Below are positions 54,801-64,000 of a stretch of 64,000 nucleotides of DNA, piece after piece (the stretch's first letter is position 1; each line of letters begins with the position of its first letter). Made by a program: the position numbers and the translations under genes. This DNA comes from Ostrinia nubilalis (Eukaryota > Arthropoda > Insecta > Lepidoptera > Crambidae). A model generated the notes under the pieces. It ran no database searches. It was not told the DNA's origin and saw only the letters and a list, made by a program, of their open reading frames with translations. The stretch spans positions 1,240,001 to 1,304,000 of the forward strand of contig NC_087107.1 in NCBI RefSeq assembly GCF_963855985.1. Reading direction: 5' to 3'.

Positions 54801-54852
54801 CAATAATTATCTATTTATTTTTTCAGCCAATACCTTCCAAAATTGCTAATGT

Positions 54853-56130
54853 CTAGTAATAATCTTTAGCGCACGGTTTGCGGCATGTCTTATAACTTCC
54901 TTCATTGCACAGATAAGTACGAACTTTCTTAGCTAGAGGGCAGTCCAGTCTTCCGCAGGGTCCATGAACATCTCTCTTGTTCACAAATTGGCCGTGTTGG
55001 TACTTCCCTTTGATAGTTTCCCCAGGGATGAACTGGTGCTGACTGCCACGATAGTCCATCCTTTTGGGACAGTTGGTTCCACCGCAAGGGCCCTTGGGGA
55101 AGCCCATTGCAAGAATTGCAAGCTCACTGCTTGTGAATGGTGCCACGAAGTCGTCATATATCACCGGCTCCTCAACAGGCCTTATTGGTTCTCTACAAAT
55201 GTCAGGAGCACCGAAAATATATGCCACTGGTGGCACAGCGTCTATGGTAGTGCCTTCCCAATGCCGGACTACCTCAACGTCCTTCAACTTCAAATCGTCT
55301 GATAAATACTTCCTACCAGGCAATCTTTCCATTTCTGGTAAAGCTACGAAGTAACTGATCACTCTGTTCCCTAAGCATGACAATCTGATAAAAAATTCGA
55401 TTTCACCAGATGTTTTTAAATCTTCCTCACACTGCAATGGTCTTGTCAACTCAACAGTGTTTGTAATCATTTCTGGTCTGGTAGTAGTTCTGTACTCAGC
55501 TTGATCCATATTCACTGGGTTCAACTCTCCAGCTCTTTGAAGGCAATTAAAGAAAGTTTCATTCCATTCCACTATGCAAAAACCAATGCAGTTCATCTCC
55601 TGGTCTCTGTTCCAGACCGTGATATAAATAGGGGTTTTTCTTAGTACTTCTTCCAATTTAGAAGGCCTTGAAAGGAACATGATAGAGTTTCCAACGCCGA
55701 AGTAAGGAGGCTGTGGTAACGGCTCTGATGGTAGGATAATTTTCTTGGGAGGTTGTTTTCCTTTCTTCGGAGGCTTAGGCTTAGCAGGTTTGCCTTTCTT
55801 CCCAGGAGGTGGGGGAGGTGGTGGTGCAATGAAATTATCATGGGCTACATAGAAGTCAAAAAGGGGTAGGCAGTTCATCTGTAAGGTGCAGGTCTGCATG
55901 AACTTCATTTCTTCTTCAGAAGGCATCGGTGGTTCTTTTCCTTTTTTCCCTTTCTTTGGCTTGTCTTTTCCTTTCTTGCCCTTTTTAAGTGCTTCAGCAG
56001 CTGCTAAAGCTTCTGCTTCCCTCTTTCTCTCCTCTTCTTCCATTTTGAGTTCGTACTCATCTTTTTGAGGAGGCTCAATCTTGAGCACTATTTTTTTCAC
56101 AAAAACCTCGATCATAAAAATTTGCTCCAT
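54853..56130 (-). CDS. uncharacterised insect protein with Lys-rich, Pro-rich and GPCGxxxCP segments
   Basis: A 425-residue protein of unknown function. From the ATG at 56130 it has a short hydrophobic start, a charged helix with Glu/Lys/Ala (residues about 25-70) ending in KKGKKGKDK repeats, a seven-proline run near 115 and another Lys/Pro stretch. A folded region follows (about 150-300) with PIYITVWNRD and EIEFFIRLSCLG stretches that could be C2-like beta strands. The C-terminus has two Cys motifs, GPCGGTNCP and GPCGRLDCP, about 45 residues apart. The overall plan reminds me of insect DUF4776 proteins, but that is from memory. The ATG is chosen because a TTTCATTTCAG splice acceptor lies just upstream, and the 14 codons before it are intronic. 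A matching donor is at 56733-56738. Expression and role cannot be read from the sequence. Confidence 0.85.
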   Translation of the reverse strand: MEQIFMIEVFVKKIVLKIEPPQKDEYELKMEEEERKREAEALAAAEALKKGKKGKDKPKKGKKGKEPPMPSEEEMKFMQTCTLQMNCLPLFDFYVAHDNFIAPPPPPPPGKKGKPAKPKPPKKGKQPPKKIILPSEPLPQPPYFGVGNSIMFLSRPSKLEEVLRKTPIYITVWNRDQEMNCIGFCIVEWNETFFNCLQRAGELNPVNMDQAEYRTTTRPEMITNTVELTRPLQCEEDLKTSGEIEFFIRLSCLGNRVISYFVALPEMERLPGRKYLSDDLKLKDVEVVRHWEGTTIDAVPPVAYIFGAPDICREPIRPVEEPVIYDDFVAPFTSSELAILAMGFPKGPCGGTNCPKRMDYRGSQHQFIPGETIKGKYQHGQFVNKRDVHGPCGRLDCPLAKKVRTYLCNEGSYKTCRKPCAKDYY

Positions 56131-56134
56131 TAAT

Positions 56135-56738
56135 CTGAAATGAAATAAATAAATTAGTTTGAAACTGTACATTACATTAAATAATCGGTAGGTGGGTGTA
56201 TGTGAATCTATAAAAATCTGCTGTAGATAATGTAGTGTAATTTTGTCGGCCGTTTGGTGTAGTGGTTCAGAACGGACTACTATGCCGAGAGGTCCCGGGT
56301 TCGATTCCCGGCCGGGCAGAAATTGAAATGATGAATTTTAATTTCTGTGACGGGTCTGGGTGTGACTATGTATAATATTTATGTATTTAAAAAAAAAGTA
56401 TATAAGTAGTATATCCGTTAAGCTAGCACCCATAACACAAGCATTATTTTAAGTTGCTTACTTTGGGGCTAGCTGGCGCTGTGTGAAATTGTCCAAAGAT
56501 TATTTATTTAAAGATTATTTAATAGAATATAATATAAACAAACTTGTACCTACATAGAAATCCAATAACTACGTCTACATAAAAAAAATAGGTTTTTAAC
56601 CAATGAGCACTAGGCTAAATCAAACAGAGTCATAATTGCAAAAAAATATATTAAATCTCTACTTTAAGAAACAAGAGTAAAGAAATGTTCACGATGTCTG
56701 TAACATTTTTCAAGAGAAAAAAACAATAGGATACTTAC
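56135..56738 (-). other. probable 5' UTR intron of the gene at 54853
   Basis: On the minus strand a strong GTAAGTATCC donor (56738 inward) and a TTTCATTTCAG acceptor (ending 56135) bound 604 bp. The upstream exon contains a short upstream ORF starting at 56805 and stopping before the donor. The intron carries a SINE in antisense orientation. Confidence 0.65.
56245..56512 (+). mobile_element. tRNA-derived SINE, full-length copy
   Basis: The tRNA-like head (B box GGTTCGATTCC) is nearly identical to 41107-41236. A 3' body follows, with CGTTAAGCTAGCACCCATAA and GGGGCTAGCTGGCGCTGTGT, ending in ATTATTTA repeats. It lies within the 5' intron of the host gene, opposite to its transcription. Confidence 0.85.
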
Positions 56739-56739
56739 A

Positions 56740-57490
56740 AAATTATTATCTTTCACTTCGGTACAATTTCCTTAACCCACAATAACCAGATAAAGATGTG
56801 AGCATACTAATTTTGCAAGAATATACACGGCTAATTTGTTTTCATTATTTTGATGTTCAAAAGACTAGAAATTTTGAAATCGGCAATGCGCCAAACTTGA
56901 TGTTTCAAACCATACTGAATTTTCAACTGTCAAGTCATTATATTTGACGTTTACAAAGTCATCATTTAAAAAGTAGGTTGAACTTCATTTTGTATCCTCA
57001 GTGATGTGATCTTCTTGAACATCCTGGGTTATTTATAAACAAAAGTTTTTTCTAGAGTCCAAAAAGGTTGTACTGTTCAAAAAAGTTTACTCGCTACGAA
57101 ATTATTTACATCTATCCATATTGATAAAAATTGAATTTACTGTCGTATTGGTTTCAAAACAAACTACTAACCAAAGAACTCCTTCAGACTTTATCATCCT
57201 CGTACTTGCCCAACAAAAAACCAAGTCTATCAAGCCTCACTTAACCTACATCCTAACCAAAACAGTATCTGACAAAAAAGCGTCCGTTTGCTCGTCGTAT
57301 AATAACAAAATCACCCACAACAAAAAGAGTACGAGTGGAGTTCATCATGCGAGGTCACATTTACGCACGCGGGCAGCGTAGAGGGGAGGCGGGGGGAGGG
57401 TGCGCGAGCGCAGGACAAGTCTGTTTGGTTTAGGATGTAAGAATTTGTGGATAAGGCTTAATAATTTGGAAGGAGTAATTTCTATTCTAC
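56740..57490. other. probable upstream region of the host gene; GC-rich patch
   Basis: The 5' exon and promoter of the gene at 54853 should lie in the left part. A GC-rich, G-run-containing patch at 57335-57415 (GGGGAGGCGGGGGGAGGG) could be a promoter-associated island or transposon DNA. No coding exon is recognised. Confidence 0.4.
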
Positions 57491-57493
57491 AGG

Positions 57494-57998
57494 TAAAGCT
57501 AAAAAAATTCCGAGCTACTCAAAACGACTAGATCAGTTTAAAATGAAACTATTAGAAAACCGTAGAACTGCACTCGATCTTATATTTTTATTTAAACTAA
57601 TAAATGGAATTATTGACTGTCCACATCTTCTATCTAAACTCAATCTTAAAGTTCCCTGCAAATATCCTAGATATCCAATCAAAATCCTGTGTCCGCCCTT
57701 CAAAAAAACGGTATCTGGATCCTACTCCCCAATATCTAGACTCTGTAAATTGTATAATGAGTACAGCACTGAACTAGACTTATTTGGCATGTCGATTAAT
57801 AAATTTAGGCGTCAAGCACACTTATTAGATAAGTAGATCAATGTCTACAGTAACATACCTACTAATCCTTTCATTATGCATGCTGTGTTTGCCCATTTCA
57901 TATATTGTACAATTAGAAATTAAGTTAGAATTTAGTAATTTTACAAGTATTATTGTACAATTGTTGGCAGACCAATAAAATAAATAAATAAATAAATA
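57494..57998 (+). pseudogene. 5'-truncated non-LTR retrotransposon, C-terminal RT end
   Basis: The frame from about 57494 to 57836 reads SYSKRL, then LENRRTALDLIFLFKLINGI and later FRRQAHLL. This matches the style of the C-terminal end of Jockey/BS-like or related reverse transcriptase ORFs (RRxxxDLxFLFKLxNG). It is followed by about 140 bp of 3' UTR and an (AATA)n tail. Only the last 110 codons remain, so it is not functional. Confidence 0.7.
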
Positions 57999-58104
57999 AT
58001 CTTATTTTCACATGCTATTGCAAGTTGTATTACTGTTGTATTTATGATCATTAACATCATTAGGTGATTTTGTCTCCACTGCAGGAATATCCTCCCTTAT
58101 TTCA

Positions 58105-58262
58105 TCAGCATTATCATCATCATTTCAGCCACAGGACGTCCACTGTTGAACTTAAGCCTCCCCCAATGATTTCTAGATTAACTGGTTGGTTGGCCCGCAT
58201 CCACCAGCGCGTTCTTACCATCTTTATGAGGTCGTCTGTCCATCTTGTAGGTGGATCGTATG
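58105..58262 (-). mobile_element. RTE LINE 3' fragment with ATG-repeat tail
   Basis: The plus strand starts with CATCATCATTTCAGCCACAG and continues through the complement of the WTDDLIK-like segment to about 58262, where it is truncated. Confidence 0.75.
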
Positions 58263-58264
58263 TG

Positions 58265-59068
58265 TATCCCCTTCTGATTATTGGTTCATTCATCGACTAC
58301 TTCATAATCATATTGAAGTTGATTTAATAATTAAAGCAAATCAAATAATTTTATTTGCTTAAAACCAGGTTGTAAAGCAATAACTACTTAAAAGCCAATT
58401 AATGTGGTCCAGTCCTGAAAATAGACCATCTATCTATTTTACGACGATTTAAGACTTTTAGAATAATGAGTTACACAGTGTTTAGTCTCATAACCTTTAC
58501 CATTTATCCATAATCTATTATTTAGCAAATATTTTGAAATGAAATAATATTTTCTTCTAGTCCAAAAATTCTTCACTCTTTGACGCTGCGCACGGGCACA
58601 CTTTCCATCTCGCTCGCACGATGATATTTAAATTTAGCATCAGCCTTATATTATGTTTAGCTTCGTACATCGATACTATGAGCTGATGCAACGTGCATTT
58701 AAACCTGTGTTTTGTTTCTTTGGGGCTGATGTGGAAAGTGTTTCTTGGGGGTGGAAATTACACGACTGAGTGATATAGTTATCTTAGATTTATGTTTTGT
58801 AGCGATTTTACTTAGCAAATGCTTATTTTACTTATTGGTTACTATCATTAAAATACGAAATTTAAAATCCCGATGACTTTATAATAAAGCTGTAAATTAG
58901 AGGACCTCAAAAGCTAGTAGAAGTAATTTAATTTTATCAGATATGATAAGACTTTAAAGTAATTTATTCCTTCATCCCTTGAAACTTAAAGGGGGTTATA
59001 CCTACTCCTGCATTGGATACTAAATGACCTGATGATGATTATACATAGATAAATAAGGTAAAAAATTT
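58265..59068. other. noncoding DNA
   Basis: No recognisable gene or repeat. Confidence 0.4.
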
Positions 59069-59070
59069 AC

Positions 59071-59152
59071 GAACCAATCACAGAGCTCTATTCAACGCTG
59101 TGCGTTCTATTTGATGCTTCACTTAAGCAAGTATCGTTTGTGAATACAGGCG
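59071..59152. mobile_element. MITE family CGCCCGTATTCACAAAC, copy 4 (left half lost)
   Basis: It begins inside the unit at GAACCAATCACAGAGCTC and ends ATCGTTTGTGAATACAGGCG. It is a truncated relative of 50331-50470. Confidence 0.75.
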
Positions 59153-60510
59153 TAAATTACTTGATGATTATTATATGTAGGTATATAGATAGGGCACAAA
59201 ATCTTATTCTTGTTTGTGATAAAGGTCAATCCCTTTTTCTAACAAAAAAAAAGCTGCCAAACAATCTCAAAACTCGAAAAGAGCTTAAAAATACACACAA
59301 AGCTTCCTCGCTACATAAGTTAATAAGAGTTACAGTATCTAATAAAGGCTATAAAATTTTCCGTTTCTGGCGCGATGGCCGGGGTGGGGGGCGGGTCGTT
59401 AGCCACGGAACCGGTAGCGAGTGCGCATCGGGCAGCTGCGCCGGCGCTTGTAAGGCGGCGATCACAGGCTTCAGTGGGATTGATTTATTTTAAGTTTTAT
59501 AGTGAAGAATATTAGTAATTTGTATTGCACAAATAATTATTAATAGTCCCTCTCATATCAAGTTAAATAGGCTTGTACTACGAAACATAGGCCAAAGTCG
59601 TGCGGCAGGGTTTCGGATCCTGAGTCGGCCAGTCCGACCTTCACCGTTTGCTCTACCTACATTTAAAAAAAAATATAACATGCTTGCTTGTGCGTGTGCT
59701 TGCTCTTATTAAAACATAGCTCCTGTGTTTATTTACTTGATGATTAAAAAATGGTCAGTGGTGGATATTGCTTGCCATAAAATAATAAAAAAAAGTTTTG
59801 GTTTATTTTATTTTTCTTTATTCAGAAAACCACAGCTCTTTATAATAATAATACAAACAGGTATTTTTGTACTTACAGACAATAATGGATTCTATATATT
59901 ATTATAATTATAACTCTTTTATCGGAGTAGGTAGGTATACTTCAAACTCTCTTGTTGTATAATTATTCTTCAAATTATTGATGTGATTCCTACTGTAATT
60001 ATTTTACACAGTATTAAACCTCAGTACACATAACAATAAAATAAAATTAGAATTTGTAAATAATACCAGTCTAATCACTGAGTCTTAACTTGTCCACTTC
60101 ATATGATTCAGAACACATTTTCCTGCAAGAGAATGTGTCATACAAGTAGAAGTAAAATTGTAAATACTTAATGCCTGGTGTAGCGACTACGTCCAACGAT
60201 CAATACTGCACGTCAAGGTTTACACTGCGTCCTTATGTAGTTGGAATAAAATGCAGTTTTGCAACAAAAAGGTACAGTTCCATATGATATCGATCGCACG
60301 AAGAAAGTTTTCGTAGAATCAGGACAGTTATTAGCTATAATGGATTACTGCTAATCGAAGTATTACTTCTAGTTGAATTTTTGATTTGATGAGTCATTGG
60401 TTTCATTGAAGTAAAATATTGAGGTTCATTTCCACATTTTCGGGTCACATAAATTCATATCGCTCATGGTATTAGGATTAAATCAGTCACATAACTCGTA
60501 GAAATAAATT
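59153..60510. other. AT-rich DNA with GC-rich patches at 59365-59475 and 59590-59650
   Basis: The first patch has a GGCCGGGGTGGGGGGCGGG run. The frame across it (59140-59493) changes from AT-driven to GC-driven composition mid-way and is unlikely to be a gene. No feature is identified. Confidence 0.4.
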
Positions 60511-60515
60511 GCCGT

Positions 60516-60672
60516 TGGGGTATAAAAGTTTTCGAGTGACGACGAACTGATAAAGGTAGCAGGAAGGCGCTGGATGCAGGCAGCTACCAAGCCTGCGATG
60601 TGGAAGTCATTGGGGGAGGCCTATGTTCAGCAGTGGACGTCCTGTGGCTGAAATGATGATGATGATGATGAC
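60516..60672 (+). mobile_element. RTE LINE 3' end with ATG-repeat tail
   Basis: It starts AAAAGTTTTCGAGTGACGAC, continues GCAGGAAGGCGCTGGATGC and ends GGACGTCCTGTGGCTGAAAT with ATG repeats to 60672. It has an internal deletion relative to other copies. Confidence 0.8.
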
Positions 60673-60704
60673 CACGGTCCACCAGATGATCTTTGCGGAA
60701 ATCA

Positions 60705-61068
60705 CCTCAACATCATCATCGTCATCTCAGCCATAGGATTTAGCCATGCTTTCCATGTTACCCGGTTGGTAGCGGCTTGCGTCCAGCGCTTTCCTGCTAC
60801 CATTATGATGTCGTCGGTCCACCTTGTGGGTGGACATCCCACGCTGCGTTTTCCGGAACGCGGCTTCCACTCCAGAACCTTGCTGCCCCATCGGCCGTCA
60901 GTTCTGCGTACTATGTGCCCTGCCCATTGCCACTTTAGCTTGCTAATCCGTCGGGCTATGTCAGCGACTTTAGTTCGTTTACGGATCTCCTGGAAAGCAC
61001 TTGGATGCGGGTAACCCAGGTCGATCGTTGTGGAAATCTTTGGGAGGTCCTTGTCTAGCACAGACGTT
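60705..61068 (-). pseudogene. RTE LINE C-terminal fragment, tail-to-tail with 60516
   Basis: On the minus strand a frame of 119 codons is open. It contains RISKLKWQWAGHIVRRTDGR, KVLEWKPRSGKRSVG and RWTDDI, the C-terminal region of lepidopteran RTE-type endonuclease-reverse transcriptases, and breaks off before the usual QQWTSYG terminus. The 5' five-sixths of the element is absent. It is the best-preserved RTE coding piece in the window. Confidence 0.8.
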
Positions 61069-61620
61069 CAGACTGAAATGACGATTTCAAACAATATTAT
61101 TATCTCTGGAATTAAATCTGAGTTCCAACATGAACGTGGCCTAACAAATCATCACAACACAAGCTATAGTACGATCTAAGCACGTAGTCGCTACGCCACT
61201 GTATTTGTAATGTACTTGCGTCAATAGTATAGTGTAATATTCTATAGCAATTCTAAATAATATCTATGATTGTTGGCTCTGTGTGTGGCGTAATTGGGGG
61301 TTCCGATACTGGCTTTTGCCCGCGGCTTTTGCTGCGTAGATTTTGTTCATACGAAAGCTATGAAACTAATTCTTTTTTTCAAAAATCCTTCCAAGAGTTT
61401 TAGTGTAATTAAAGCTTATAAGCAGGCATCAATTTTAAAAAAAAATTGCGTATATGTATAATATTAGTACAAATTGAGCTTAGGCAAGCTTAGGACATTA
61501 TTTGTATTGTACTTACCTACTTATTGCGTCAAAATTCAAAGGAATGAAAAGCAATAATTTACTGAAATCATCTCCATTTCAGAGTTTAGGATCTTGAATA
61601 TAAATGTAAATGTTACGGTC
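61069..61620. other. noncoding DNA with a repeat scrap
   Basis: CTTTTGCCCGCGGCTTTTGC at about 61313 is a scrap of the moth repeat seen at 28788 and 40416. Nothing else is recognised. Confidence 0.4.
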
Positions 61621-61625
61621 AAAGT

Positions 61626-61946
61626 GATCCCATCAAAAACAATACTTGTCAAAAAAACCAAGTCTCGCAACTCAGTTGTTCTACGGTAAAAAGTTGTGAG
61701 ATCCATGTAATACCAAGTCCAGGCCAGGAAATCTTTAACGTTTTACATAAATTATTGACTTGGCCATCGCACTAAATAATTTAATTTACACGTGTTTTCA
61801 TGCGATGGCCAAGTCAATAATTTATGTAAAACGTTAAAGATTTCCTGGCCTGGACTTGGTATTACATGGATCTCACAACTTTTTACCGTAGAACAACTGA
61901 GTTGCGAGACTTGGTTTTTTTGACAAGTATTGTTTTTGATGGGATC
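61626..61946. repeat. perfect 146-bp inverted repeat with 29-nt loop
   Basis: The left arm (61626-61771) and right arm (61801-61946) are exact complements over all 146 positions by direct comparison. The loop (61772-61800) is AT-rich. A transcript would be one long perfect hairpin. Perfect identity implies very recent origin, gene conversion or an assembly or library foldback artefact. Confidence 0.95.
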
Positions 61947-62157
61947 TCATTTCTTTTTGTATTTTGTAGACAGCAGTTATGTATCTAGAAAACTGGACCG
62001 AAATTGAAAAATTTTACTCGACTTGGCGGTTGCACTACCGTGCCCCCAAATCTCATTTCTTTTTGTATTTTGTAGACAGCAGTTATGTATCTAGAAAACT
62101 GGACCGAAATTGAAAAATTTTACTCGACTTGGCGGTTGCACTACCGTGCCCCCAAAT
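61944..62157. repeat. perfect 106-bp tandem duplication
   Basis: The unit starting ATCTCATTTCTTTTTG at 61944 is repeated exactly from 62050. Each unit ends in CTACCGTGCCCCCAAA. A diverged third relative (GCTCGACTTGGTGGGGGC) occurs at 62475-62510. The first unit overlaps the right end of the palindrome by three bases. Confidence 0.95.
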
Positions 62158-62514
62158 ATTTTAGTTTTTCCTTGATTCATACACCAAACACTACTTATAT
62201 TCCAAATTTGAAGCTTCTAGGTCTGCTAGAAGTGCCTTAGAGTTTTGATGATCGGTGAGTCAGTCAGTGAGTGACAAAATTAAGTAACTTTGACCCGTTA
62301 TAATTCTTAAACTACTGGTTCAAATTGAATGAAATTTTAAATATACCGTGTCTTTACAATGCCTGCATAGCAAATGAAAATTCAGCTTTCTAGTTTTATC
62401 CACAACGAAGTTACAGGCAGTCGAAAATGGCCTGAATTGCTTCGAGAAAAGGATGGTACGGCCGTGCCGCTTTTTTGCTCGACTTGGTGGGGGCACTGCC
62501 GTGCCCCCAGATAA
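62158..62514. other. noncoding DNA related to the upstream repeat unit
   Basis: It contains the diverged third copy of the CGACTTGG...GTGCCCCC motif and no gene. Confidence 0.45.
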
Positions 62515-62515
62515 A

Positions 62516-62952
62516 TGTGAAAATTATGAATAATCGCCGGTTATTATGAATAATTACCGCATGATTTGGTTAATGTGATTAATATGAGGTCATTTATGTG
62601 TGTATAAAACTAAATAGGCGGCTTAGGGGTGGCCCAAGGGCCACCCCCGCCGCACCTTAACCTATTTTTCACTTTAAATCAAAACATTATGTTATAGGCA
62701 TCATGGAAAAGTAATATTATGCAAGAAACATTCCAAACTCATTATGCCAAATTATATTATATGATATCAAAACGTTCAAAAGTTTGGCTGTACACGAGCA
62801 CGTACACAAGATGTTGTTCTCTTTTAAGAAATTTGTTAGTACTAAGGTTGAATTATTAAATAATCACTATTAAATGTGATTAATTTATCACTTTTACCGC
62901 GACTGTCGGTAATTATTCATAATAACCGGTTATTATTAATAATTTTCAATTT
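62516..62952. mobile_element. foldback MITE of about 440 bp with internal GC hairpin
   Basis: TGAAAATTATGAATAATCGC and further CGGTTATTATGAATAATTAC on the left are complementary, with few mismatches, to GTAATTATTCATAATAACCG and TTATTAATAATTTTCA on the right. Inside, GGGGTGGCCC (62626-62635) and GGGCCACCCC (62638-62647) form a tight 10-bp hairpin flanked by further pairing. Confidence 0.65.
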
Positions 62953-64000
62953 ATCACATTAACCGTAACATAAATAAAGAATACTAGAAGAAATACTAGT
63001 GCTAGTAAAAGGGCTACAATATTTCTAAACGTCAAATATAAACAAAACGTATGGAAATAGAGACTTTATAGATACGATTTGCAAAATACCCAAAAAAAGT
63101 TAGATATTTTTTGCGTTGATGGTTGAACCATTTTCCATAGAAAAATACCCAATTTTCTTTAACAAACAACTAAACAATAAGTGTCAAATAATAAAAAATA
63201 ACTTTTATTCAACGTGCTTGAATTTCAAATAAGGTAATTGCTTCAAGTAATAGTAATGTAGGTATCTTATCATTTTAGTCATATTAAAAAACACTTATCT
63301 TATCCCCATAATATGAGTGTCAAAACTTTTACTTTTAAGCCCAATTAAGTTGAAAACTTAAACCAATACCTTTCAATTAAGTAACTTGGAGTTTAAATTA
63401 TAATTGATGAATACGGTATGTGTCTCGAGGGTGTTAAAGTTAAAAGTTTGTAATGACCGATGGATCTTATAAGAACGGTATACTTTGTAAAAACTTCCTG
63501 TTTTAACTTAAATTGCTACTTATTTTCATGTAAGTCTTGAAAGTAAATTGAAAAAGTGTCAATAATAAAATACTTTTGTGAGTAGGTATTATTTACCAAG
63601 CGAAGTCAGTAAACAGAGTTATGTAAGTAAAATAAGTACATCATCATCATCATTATTTCACCCCCAAGAATTAAAATAAATCCTCCTCCAATAATAATAA
63701 AATACCTACACGCAACTTAAATTTTCTATGAGCTGAAAAATAAGCTTTATTTTATAACAATAATGACGTTTAATATTATCTGTACATATTAAAATAGTGT
63801 TAATGGGTCAAAATTCCTTATTTCTTTAGTCACTCTAAGCATCCCTAATAAGTACTTTAACCCTAACTTACCCACTGTTTATATTATCAACACCTTACCC
63901 CGGGTCCGAATAAACACAAACACGCGTCTCCTTAGGTAGATGGCCCTGTTATTGTCCGATGGTAGGTATAATTAAGCTGTTACAGTAGTGGCAGTTAAAT
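62953..64000. other. AT-rich noncoding DNA to window end
   Basis: No gene recognised. A short (CAT)n with ATTTCA at 63641-63660 resembles a decayed RTE tail in minus orientation. Confidence 0.45.

Noticed and set aside
55641..55841. Minus-strand ORF of 66 codons and plus-strand ORFs within 54853-56130
   Set aside because: Alternative-frame shadows of the host gene.
59140..59493. ORF of 117 codons with a Gly-rich end
   Set aside because: Composition switches abruptly from AT-driven to GC-driven within the frame and no domain is seen.

Overview
The window looks like repeat-dense intergenic or intronic DNA from a moth genome. It is AT-rich and carries many 3' fragments of RTE-type LINEs that end in ATG-repeat tails, tRNA-derived SINEs, MITEs with long inverted ends, and short interspersed repeats typical of Lepidoptera. 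The placement in Lepidoptera (perhaps Noctuoidea) is inference from these repeat families. No rRNA gene, functional tRNA gene, CRISPR array or bacterial-type operon is visible.

Only two long, convincing coding units are present. (1) An apparently intact Ty3/Gypsy LTR retrotransposon lies at 42021-48207 (+). It has 298-bp LTRs that are identical by eye, a 5-bp target duplication (AATAT) and one uninterrupted gag-pol reading frame. A likely splice donor and acceptor join pol to a short acidic tail that ends inside the 3' LTR. The putative intron holds four hairpins that share one loop sequence while their stems differ but stay complementary. This is the most striking signal in the window. (2) A host gene lies on the minus strand at 54853-56130, with a 5' UTR intron reaching 56738. 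It encodes a 425-residue Lys/Pro-rich, Cys-containing protein of unknown function.

Layout. 1-8.2 kb: an RTE tail, noncoding DNA, a TG...CA-bounded element (2177-3708) with a 149-bp tandem array and an RTE insertion, then mostly featureless DNA. 8.28-18.89 kb: a giant foldback element with arms of about 2.1-2.3 kb flanked by TTAA. Its left arm was interrupted by a 2.9-kb element, which itself contains a 1.8-kb element with long inverted repeats. 23.48-25.77 kb: another inverted-repeat element carrying a dead RTE reverse transcriptase. 26-42 kb: scattered MITEs, SINEs and LINE scraps. 48-54 kb: MITEs and a 1-kb lepidopteran repeat. 54.8-57 kb: the host gene. 57-61 kb: LINE fragments. 61.6-63 kb: a perfect 146-bp palindrome, a perfect 106-bp tandem duplication and a foldback MITE.

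The sequences do not form a pathway. Apart from the host gene and a few possible isolated exons (near 22.75, 35.6 and 50.0 kb), the window is best read as layered transposon insertions whose nesting order can be deduced from target duplications and one preserved empty site.
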